DNA of 64,000 nt from CAZEAP01 sp964510315 (GTDB lineage: Bacteria; Planctomycetota; Brocadiia; SM23-32): contig CAZEAP010000002.1 of assembly GCA_964510315.1 (NCBI GenBank), positions 124,001 through 188,000 of the forward strand, read 5' to 3'. The notes under the pieces are model-generated. The model was not told the origin of the DNA. It worked only from the letters and a program-made list of their open reading frames with translations, and searched no databases. A program made the translations under genes and the position numbers. Positions 58,051 to 64,000 of this stretch are shown here, in pieces; the stretch's first letter is position 1; every line of letters starts with the position of its first letter.

Positions 58051-59253
58051 ATGGATGCCAAACCCACATACGTCTCCATGATCACGCCCCTGGGCGAGGG
58101 CGGCATCGGCGTGATCGCTGTATGGGGGCCGGGTGCCGTTGACCTTCTGGAAGAGTTCTTTACCGGCACGAAGGTCCGCACCGCAGAGCTGTCTCCGGGA
58201 CGGATAGCCCACGGAACTTTCCGTCGCGACGAAGAGGTGATCGACGAGGTCATCCTGGCCCGTCCGGACAGTCCGCCGTTCCAGGTGGAGGAGCCCTACT
58301 TCGAAGTCAACTGTCACGGGGGCGTCGCGGCCGTCCGGGCGGTCCTGGGTTGCCTTCGGGACGCCGGCGCCCGGTTGGTCGAGGGGCGGCGTCCGACCTA
58401 CGGTCCTTCCGATCCGCCCCTGGCAGGGAATGCCCTGAGGGCGCGTGCGCTGGAGGCCCTGCCGGGCGCCCCAACGCGTCTGGCCTCACTCATGCTGCTG
58501 CATCAGGCCGAGAGGGCGCTGGCCGGGGAGCTGGACCGGCTCGCCCGCCCCCTGCGGACCGGCGAGGGCTCGGAAGCCGAGCGACGGCTGAAGCATCTCC
58601 TGCGGACGGCTCCGCTTGGACGAGCGCTGCTCTCGCCCCCGCGCGTCGCCCTCGTGGGTCCGCCCAACGCGGGGAAGTCCACGTTGTTCAATGCCCTCCT
58701 GGAGGAGGAGCGCGTGATCGTGCACCACGAGCCGGGAACGACGCGGGACATCGTGCGGGAAACCGTCTCCGTGCGCGGCGTGCCCTTCGAGCTGATGGAC
58801 GCCGCCGGTATCGGCGCCCCTCGGGACGAGCTGGAGCGGGAGGCGGAGCGGCGGGCCAGGTCCCTGATGGAGGAGTGCGACGTGGCGCTGGCCGTCTTCG
58901 ACGCCACCGAAGGGGTTGCCCTCGAGTCCCTGCCCCCGGCGCGACCGGAGACCCGTGTCATACCGGTGGCCAACAAGATGGACCTGCTCGACGAGGCGCG
59001 GAAGGAGGTGCCGGGGGACGACCTGCCGGAGGGAACGGTATGGATCTCGGCCCGCAGCCGGCAGAACCTGAACGCCGTGGAGGAGGCTTTATTGAAGCCA
59101 TACCGAGAGACGCTCGAACGCTGCCGCGACGGGGGGCCGGTCGTCTTCGATAGGGCGGGGGAGGCGGCTCTTCGGGAAGTGGCGGCGGCCCTGCAGGAAG
59201 ACTCGGCCGAAGCGGCGCTCCGTGAACTCCGCAGGCTGCGCGGGGAGAGCTGA
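58051..59253 (+). CDS. MnmE-like GTPase lacking the catalytic C-terminus
   Basis: A 400-residue protein with an MnmE N-domain (TYVSMITPLGEGGIGVIAVW) and a G domain inserted in a helical domain: P-loop GPPNAGKST (203-211), TTRD, DAAGI (DTAGI variant), NKMD and SAR. Canonical MnmE is about 450 residues and ends F-C-I-G-K, whose Cys is required for wobble-uridine modification. This protein ends LRELRRLRGES without that motif, and no MnmG is adjacent. It may be a paralogue with another role. Confidence 0.85.
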   Translation: MDAKPTYVSMITPLGEGGIGVIAVWGPGAVDLLEEFFTGTKVRTAELSPGRIAHGTFRRDEEVIDEVILARPDSPPFQVEEPYFEVNCHGGVAAVRAVLGCLRDAGARLVEGRRPTYGPSDPPLAGNALRARALEALPGAPTRLASLMLLHQAERALAGELDRLARPLRTGEGSEAERRLKHLLRTAPLGRALLSPPRVALVGPPNAGKSTLFNALLEEERVIVHHEPGTTRDIVRETVSVRGVPFELMDAAGIGAPRDELEREAERRARSLMEECDVALAVFDATEGVALESLPPARPETRVIPVANKMDLLDEARKEVPGDDLPEGTVWISARSRQNLNAVEEALLKPYRETLERCRDGGPVVFDRAGEAALREVAAALQEDSAEAALRELRRLRGES

Positions 59254-59274
59254 TGCGTGGATTCGTCGCCGGCC

Positions 59275-61038
59275 TCAGAGACCGAGTCCGGTGAGAACCA
59301 GGTTGAGCAGTCCGCCGACGCTGAAGGCCACCACGACCATGATGCAGGCGGATTTGAGCATGTCCCTGGCGCCGAGTTCGCGGAACAGCACGAAAAAGGT
59401 CGCCGCGCACGGGAAGTAGGCGGCCAGGACCACGCTGGCCACGATGAGCTGCTTCATGCTCAATCCGAGGGGACGGAGCATTCCAACGGCCACGTCTTTG
59501 CGCAGGAAGCCCACCAGCAGCGCCCCCACCGCTTCGGACGGCAGGCCGAGCAGGTGGGTGACCACGGGCCTGAAGACTTTGCCGAGCAAGGGGATGACCC
59601 CGGAGACGTAAAGCAGGTTGACGAGGAACACCCCGAGAAGCACGTAGGGTATGGCTTCCCTGACGAAACCGCGCATGCGCATCAGCAGTTTCTGCAGCAG
59701 AGCCTTCCAGTAGGGCAGCCGGTAGGGCGGAATGTCCACCAGAATCTCCGGCGTGGCGCCGGAGGTGAAGCGCTTGAGCACCATCCCCAGCGCGACCCAG
59801 AGCAGGAAGAGGGTACCGAAGACGGGCAGGAAACCGGCGGCGCCGAACTGGCCCAGCAGCCCGGCAATCATGGCGATCTGCGCCATGCAGGGCACGCAGA
59901 TGGCCAGCAGTGTGGCCCCGATGAAACGCTCCTTCGGGGTCTCCAGCACCCGGAGGCCCAGCGCACCGGGGACGTTGCAGCCCAACCCCAGCATCATCGG
60001 CACGATGGACAGCCCGTGGAGGCCGACCCGGTGCATCACGTTGTCCACCAGCACCCCCAGGCGCGGCAGGTAGCCGCTGTCCTCCAGGATTCCCAGCACC
60101 AGGTAGAACGCGAAAACGTAGGGCAAAACCGCCGACAGCGGGATGTAGAGCCCCGTGGTTAGCACGCCAAAAGATTCCCCCAGTTCGATCTCGCCCTCGA
60201 CGAGTTGGCCGATCAGAAGATCGTGCAGTATCCCGCCGGGACCCATCACGGCGGAGAGCCGGTCCATCAGGGGGACCCACCACCGCTGAAAAGCCGGATC
60301 GGTAAGGTGCCCGATGATCCCCTCACCGATGAGCCGCACTACCTCGAAGGAGGCGGCCAGCACCAGCAGGGCGAAAATCGGGCCGATGACCGGATGAACG
60401 GTGGCGTGACTGATGCGCTGGCCGATGGTCGGATGGCGGTGCTCCACCCGCTGCACGTCCTCGATGATGTCGCCGATCACCTGCCACCGCTCGCCCTCTT
60501 CGTATTCGAGGTCTCCCGGCCTCGCTTCCTTCAGACTTTCCCGGAGGTCCTTTATGCCCTCGCCGCTGATGGCGCAGGTGGAGACCACCGGGACGCCCAG
60601 TCGGTCCTGAAGCGCCTCCACCTCGATGCTGATGCCGTGCTCCAGTGCCTCGTCCCACATGTTCAGGGCGACCACCATCGGGACGCCGCGCCGCAGGAGC
60701 TGAAGGGTCAGGTTGAGGTTGCGCTCCAGGCTGGTGGCGTCGACAACGTGGACCACCACGTCGCCGCGCTCGAGCATCTGGACGGCCACCTCCTCGGCCC
60801 GGCTCAGCGGCTCCAGGGTGTAGGTGCCGGGCACGTCGATGACGCGCCACTCCGCCCCCTCCAGACGCATGCGGCCTTCGCTGAAGCTGACCGTCGTGCC
60901 CGGGTAGTTGGAGGCGATGACGTCGGCGCCGGTCAGCCGCGAGAACACGGTGCTTTTCCCCACGTTGGGGTTGCCCATCAGCAGGATGCGCCGGGGTGCA
61001 CCCGGGGCTTTCTTCTCTGTGTCGGGGGAGTCGGCCAT
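59275..61038 (-). CDS. feoB: Ferrous iron transporter FeoB
   Basis: A 587-residue inner-membrane protein. The N-terminal G domain has GNPNVGKST, DVPGTYTLEP and NMWD. The membrane part has gate motifs PMMLGLGCNVPGA and AICVPCMAQIAMIAG. It is shorter than typical FeoB (about 700), mainly in the spacer after the G domain. It is the last gene of a fur-feoA-feoB operon (feoA stop is two bases upstream) and should be repressed by Fur with iron. Confidence 0.94.
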   Translation of the reverse strand: MADSPDTEKKAPGAPRRILLMGNPNVGKSTVFSRLTGADVIASNYPGTTVSFSEGRMRLEGAEWRVIDVPGTYTLEPLSRAEEVAVQMLERGDVVVHVVDATSLERNLNLTLQLLRRGVPMVVALNMWDEALEHGISIEVEALQDRLGVPVVSTCAISGEGIKDLRESLKEARPGDLEYEEGERWQVIGDIIEDVQRVEHRHPTIGQRISHATVHPVIGPIFALLVLAASFEVVRLIGEGIIGHLTDPAFQRWWVPLMDRLSAVMGPGGILHDLLIGQLVEGEIELGESFGVLTTGLYIPLSAVLPYVFAFYLVLGILEDSGYLPRLGVLVDNVMHRVGLHGLSIVPMMLGLGCNVPGALGLRVLETPKERFIGATLLAICVPCMAQIAMIAGLLGQFGAAGFLPVFGTLFLLWVALGMVLKRFTSGATPEILVDIPPYRLPYWKALLQKLLMRMRGFVREAIPYVLLGVFLVNLLYVSGVIPLLGKVFRPVVTHLLGLPSEAVGALLVGFLRKDVAVGMLRPLGLSMKQLIVASVVLAAYFPCAATFFVLFRELGARDMLKSACIMVVVAFSVGGLLNLVLTGLGL

Positions 61039-61040
61039 GT

Positions 61041-61277
61041 TCAGGCGCCCGTGGTTCTGACCTGGATCCTCCTGGCAATCCCATGTCCCATGGCCACCTG
61101 CCGGCCGTCGATCAACACCGTGATCGGCCCGGCCATGAACTGGGAACTTAACTTCCGCACCTGCTTGCCCGGTCTGAGGCCCATCGCTTCGATCTTCCGC
61201 ATCATGCCCGCGCCGCCCTGAAATCCGACGACTTCCGCCGTTTGGCCGGCCGGCAGTGTTGCCAGGTCAGTCAGCAT
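61041..61277 (-). CDS. feoA: FeoA-type SH3-like protein
   Basis: A 78-residue FeoA-family beta-barrel (TLPAGQTAEVVGFQGG; RKIEAMGLRPGKQVRKL; VAMGHGIARRIQV), a cytoplasmic helper of FeoB. The start overlaps the fur end by 11 bases. Confidence 0.9.
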   Translation of the reverse strand: MLTDLATLPAGQTAEVVGFQGGAGMMRKIEAMGLRPGKQVRKLSSQFMAGPITVLIDGRQVAMGHGIARRIQVRTTGA

Positions 61278-61779
61278 TCTCTGTTCCCTCGTTGGCTTTT
61301 GGGCGACGACATTCGCTGCAAACTCCGCGGATACCCATGCGGTGGTCCAGGGCCTGGAACCCCCGTTCCCGACAGACCTTCCGCTGGAGTTCCTCGATGC
61401 GTTCGTCGCAGAACTCTATCACCTTTCCGCACTCCACGCACACCATGTGGTCGTGGTGGGCGTGCCCGTAGGCCGCCTCGTAGTGGGTGGTGGCGTCGGC
61501 GTGGACGGTCTCCCGGATCAGACCGGCTTCGTGCAGCAGGGCGAGGGTCCGGTACACGGTGGCGAGGGAAACCGCGGAACCGTTCCTCCGCAGTTCCTCG
61601 TGGAGGCTCTCGGCGTCGAAATGACCCTCCTGCCGCATGACTTCTGCGAGGACCACCCGCCGCTGGGAAGTCGAGCGGAGCCCCCTTCGCCGGAGATAAC
61701 TGCTGAAGGTCCAGAGCGCGGCCCGCACCCGCGGGTCCAGGTCGGCGACGGTAGAGGCGCTGTCTTTATTGAAAACCAT
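61267..61779 (-). CDS. fur: Ferric uptake regulator Fur
   Basis: A 170-residue Fur-family repressor with N-terminal winged helix (RRRGLRSTSQRRVVLAEVMR; ATVYRTLALLHEAGLI), regulatory residues HAHHDHMVCVECG, and a structural zinc pair of CxxC motifs (CVEC, CSEC). It should bind Fe2+ and repress iron uptake. The ATG at 61779 lies inside a near-consensus Fur box (61770-61784), with the promoter directly upstream, so it is autoregulated and nearly leaderless. Confidence 0.92.
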   Translation of the reverse strand: MVFNKDSASTVADLDPRVRAALWTFSSYLRRRGLRSTSQRRVVLAEVMRQEGHFDAESLHEELRRNGSAVSLATVYRTLALLHEAGLIRETVHADATTHYEAAYGHAHHDHMVCVECGKVIEFCDERIEELQRKVCRERGFQALDHRMGIRGVCSECRRPKANEGTENAD

Positions 61780-61784
61780 TCTCA
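61770..61784 (-). promoter_or_regulatory. Fur box overlapping the fur start codon
   Basis: On the minus strand TGAGAATGGTTTTCA fits the 7-1-7 consensus TGATAATNATTATCA at 12 of 14 positions. It covers the start codon (61777-61779) and the expected transcription start, so iron-loaded Fur would block the whole fur-feoA-feoB operon. Confidence 0.75.
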
Positions 61785-61790
61785 ACAGCC

Positions 61791-61820
61791 ATGATACCGG
61801 CCCGTCCCGCGCCCTGTCAA
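61791..61820 (-). promoter_or_regulatory. Promoter of fur-feoA-feoB
   Basis: On the minus strand TTGACA (61820-61815) and TATCAT (61796-61791) are 18 bases apart. The expected start, near 61784, is about five bases before the fur ATG. Confidence 0.65.
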
Positions 61821-61871
61821 GGGCTGAGGGCAAGTGACGTTCAGGAGGGGCGCTACCCGATGATGCCGGCG

Positions 61872-63074
61872 TCAGTAGGTGATGACGATTTTGCCGGTCT
61901 CGCCGGGCATTAGGCGGGGCAAGGCGTCGGCATCGAGGGCGACGTCCACGGGGATTCTGGCCGGCTGGTCGCCATCATTCCCGGCGGCCAGCGTGCGAGG
62001 CAGCGCTTCGGCCCGACGGTGGATGTTCTGTATTCGCCCGGGAATGGGCTGTTCCAGCCCGGGGGCGTAAAAACGCAGGCTTTGGCCCTCGGAGAGTCGG
62101 TCCCTGAACCGCAGACGGACGTAAGCCCGGGCGGCGACGGTGCCCCGGCGATAGAGAGTCAGAAGGGGCTCTCCGTCCCTGATGTGTTCGTGCGGCAATG
62201 CCCGTCGATGGACGAGGACGGCGTCGAAGGGAGCTTCGACCTGCTCGATCTCAGTCTGCTCGGCCATGAGGGCCTTCTGCTCCTCGATGGCTTCCTTGAG
62301 GCGCTGGCGTTCCTCGGCGGCGCTGCGAACGGTCGTGGCGGCTTTCTTCTCTTCGGCCTTCCGGCTTTCGGCGAAGCTTTCCAGCGTCTCTCGCACGCTT
62401 TTTCGCTCTTTTCGAAGAGCTTCCAGCTTTGTCTCGGCCTTCCGGACGGCGGCTTCAGCGGCGGCGACGGCTTTCTCTTTCCGGCTGTGTTCGGCGTTGG
62501 TTATGGCTCCGACGCGCATCAACGGGGCGGCCTCGTCGTGCTCTTCTCGGCGCTCATTGAGGAGGCGGCGGGCCTCCTCGAGATCGTTCCGGGCGACGGC
62601 TGTCCGCCCCCCGAGGCGCTCCAGATCGGCCTTCAGGGCGGTTTCTCTCTGGGCGAGGGACGCCTCAAGGGCGCGGGCGGCCTGCCGGCGTTCCTCGACC
62701 ATTGCGGCCGCTTCTGTCGCGCGGAGCTTGAGGTCGACAAGACGCGCCCGGGCCGAGGGCCCTCGGGGCGGGTCGGGCAGCACGCGGGCCAGGGGCTGTC
62801 CCTCGGGGATGCGGCCGATGGAAGGTTCCACCATCCACTGGACGGTCCCGGAGACGGGCGCCGCAAGAGGCACTTGCTCGACGCGGATCAGGGCGGGCGC
62901 GACGATCCGGGGGGACCGCATCCAGAAGTAAAGACCGAGCCCGAAGACGGCGAACACGATGAGGATGATGATTTTGGGCAGCACTCGCCGCCGCTCCCGT
63001 TCCTCGTCCCTGCGTCGGCGCATCTGCACCACGGATTCTTTGCGGTCTTCGATGCGTCGGAACTTAATGGCCAT
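61872..63074 (-). CDS. HlyD-like membrane-anchored adaptor
   Basis: A 400-residue protein: a very basic cytoplasmic N-terminus, one transmembrane helix (about 33-51, LPKIIILIVFAVFGLGLYFW), lipoyl half-motif (PLAAPVSGTVQWMVEPSIGR), a long charged coiled coil (about 110-270) and a C-terminal barrel (RLMPGETGKIVITY). It resembles Alg44/exopolysaccharide-type periplasmic adaptors. It overlaps the upstream TIM-barrel-like gene by 11 bases, so the two are translationally coupled. Confidence 0.8.
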   Translation of the reverse strand: MAIKFRRIEDRKESVVQMRRRRDEERERRRVLPKIIILIVFAVFGLGLYFWMRSPRIVAPALIRVEQVPLAAPVSGTVQWMVEPSIGRIPEGQPLARVLPDPPRGPSARARLVDLKLRATEAAAMVEERRQAARALEASLAQRETALKADLERLGGRTAVARNDLEEARRLLNERREEHDEAAPLMRVGAITNAEHSRKEKAVAAAEAAVRKAETKLEALRKERKSVRETLESFAESRKAEEKKAATTVRSAAEERQRLKEAIEEQKALMAEQTEIEQVEAPFDAVLVHRRALPHEHIRDGEPLLTLYRRGTVAARAYVRLRFRDRLSEGQSLRFYAPGLEQPIPGRIQNIHRRAEALPRTLAAGNDGDQPARIPVDVALDADALPRLMPGETGKIVITY

Positions 63075-64000
63075 GGTCTGCCTCGATGAGCTTGCGCAGT
63101 CCTGCGTAGTCGTGAAGGGCGAAGCCCCGGAAGCCGGGCCGGGGGCTCAGGCGTTCCCACACCCGGTCCAGCGCCACCATAAGTTCCTCCATGCTGCTTC
63201 CGGCGAAGGATATGCCTTCCTGCGGCACGGGCGCCGTCTCGACGGCCACCTCGACGGGGGTGTCCGTCTGTTCGGCCGCTTTCAGCAGGGGGGCCGCCTC
63301 GCCGACGATCTCCTCCGCGGAGTCCCGATAGGCCATGAGTGTCACTTCGTCGAGCCGGGCGCAGGCCTCGCGGAAGAGGTCGCCCTTGTTCATTTCGACG
63401 TCGGCCCAGGTGTAGGGCACCGCGGCGCTCAGGCGGAGATCCTCACCTTCCCGTCCGAGCTGCGCTCTGACGTAGTCGAGGGTCTCCAGGTATTGCTCTG
63501 CCAGGCGTTGGCGCTTCTCGGGGTCTCTCCAACCGGGCAGGGCGTGGAGTTCCACGTCGACCTGGACGCCGCTGAATCCGGCCTGGTCCCCCTGTTCCCG
63601 CGCGTTGAATTCGACAATGCTGCGGAGCAGAGCGCCGATTTCCCCCCGGTAACTCGGCCTGACCCACCGGGGATTGCCCACCAGGGCGTGGACCTCTATC
63701 CCATGCTTCCGACAAAGGTCCAGGAAATAGCCAAACTCCCAGTGGTGCTTTCGCAGGTAGAGGGAGTTCTCCACCCGGGAGACGAAGCAGTAGATCCGGG
63801 TGATGCCGTGCCGCGTGCAGGTTCGCAGGAGTTGCTCTCTTTTGGCGGGGTGGAGTACGGTTTCCAGCGAGTGCCACAGGAAGAGGGATCGATGGCGGCG
63901 CTGTGCGGGCTCCTCCGTCCGCTGGAGCACGCTCAGAAGCCTGCTTCCCAGGCCGGCCCGGTGGTAGTAACGCGCCAGACGGCGGCAGAAATCGGAGCGG
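63064..64000 (-). CDS. TIM-barrel-like protein, incomplete (5' end outside window)
   Basis: At least 312 residues; the reading frame is open to the window edge, so the real start is outside. The visible part looks like a (beta/alpha) barrel (ITRIYCFVSRVENSLYLRK; HGIEVHALVGNPRW; GVQVDVELHALPGW; DEVTLMAYRDSAEEI), with acidic residues where a glycoside-hydrolase-like site would be. The family is not recognised. It overlaps the HlyD-like gene and may act in surface polysaccharide assembly or turnover. A GTG at 63930 could be an internal start but the frame upstream also looks coding. Confidence 0.6.
   Translation of the reverse strand, partial: RSDFCRRLARYYHRAGLGSRLLSVLQRTEEPAQRRHRSLFLWHSLETVLHPAKREQLLRTCTRHGITRIYCFVSRVENSLYLRKHHWEFGYFLDLCRKHGIEVHALVGNPRWVRPSYRGEIGALLRSIVEFNAREQGDQAGFSGVQVDVELHALPGWRDPEKRQRLAEQYLETLDYVRAQLGREGEDLRLSAAVPYTWADVEMNKGDLFREACARLDEVTLMAYRDSAEEIVGEAAPLLKAAEQTDTPVEVAVETAPVPQEGISFAGSSMEELMVALDRVWERLSPRPGFRGFALHDYAGLRKLIEADHGH

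Overview
The window is a GC-rich bacterial chromosome segment, most likely from the PVC superphylum and probably Planctomycetota. The main clues are a giant secreted protein opening with a LEPR-XLL-type motif (LEPLERRLLL), a locus of HlyD-like adaptors with a PqqD-M50-HlyD fusion and DUF3467, UroD-like and ADP-ribosylglycohydrolase genes, and dispersed GC-rich hairpin repeats. No phage, integrase or CRISPR is visible. Several promoters match TTGACA/TATAAT with 16-18 bp spacing. The only intrinsic terminator seen is a regulatory one.

Layout. 0-10.3 kb: MBL hydrolase, MFS transporter, tRNA-Arg(TCT), a RACo-like corrinoid-protein reactivase, two methyltransferases, a DtxR regulator, a thioredoxin-glutaredoxin fusion overlapping groES, and an SDR plus flavoprotein pair. 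10.6-26.2 kb: a TolC-like outer-membrane lipoprotein, a 1,934-residue protein with two clostripain (C11) domains, a periplasmic adaptor, DUF3467, a GAF-TM-HlyD protein, a PqqD-M50-HlyD membrane protease and a short SecA-like ATPase. I propose this is a dedicated export or maturation locus. 26.6-34.1 kb: three secreted proteins, each ending in six tectonin repeats, one with a glycoside hydrolase domain; a 44-bp inverted repeat brackets the cluster. 34.6-43.3 kb: STN-domain protein, nrnA, dxs, proB, an aroF gene with a complete aromatic-amino-acid attenuator, folK, a degenerate H-protein and asd. 43.4-58 kb: ADP-ribosylglycohydrolase, PPC-domain protein, MFS, zinc-ribbon protein, a decayed DinB gene, CNNM/CorC-type protein, UroD-like protein, TPR protein, PBP2, guaB, SagB-like nitroreductase, M16 peptidase and a second aroF. 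58-64 kb: an MnmE-like GTPase without the catalytic C-terminus, a fur-feoA-feoB operon with a Fur box at the fur start, and a HlyD-like protein with an incomplete TIM-barrel-like protein running off the window.

The most notable observations are: (1) the aroF leader, which has a promoter, a 35-codon peptide with Phe-Trp-Tyr-Phe-Tyr-Phe, an antiterminator and a terminator; (2) the giant protein, whose first C11 domain has lost both catalytic residues and whose second is split between catalytic His and Cys by 14 FG-GAP/VCBS repeats; (3) the surrounding secretion-like locus with a SecA that ends before the two-helix finger; (4) a MITE-like intergenic element with 13-bp terminal inverted repeats. 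All functions are inferred from sequence reading only; no database search was run.
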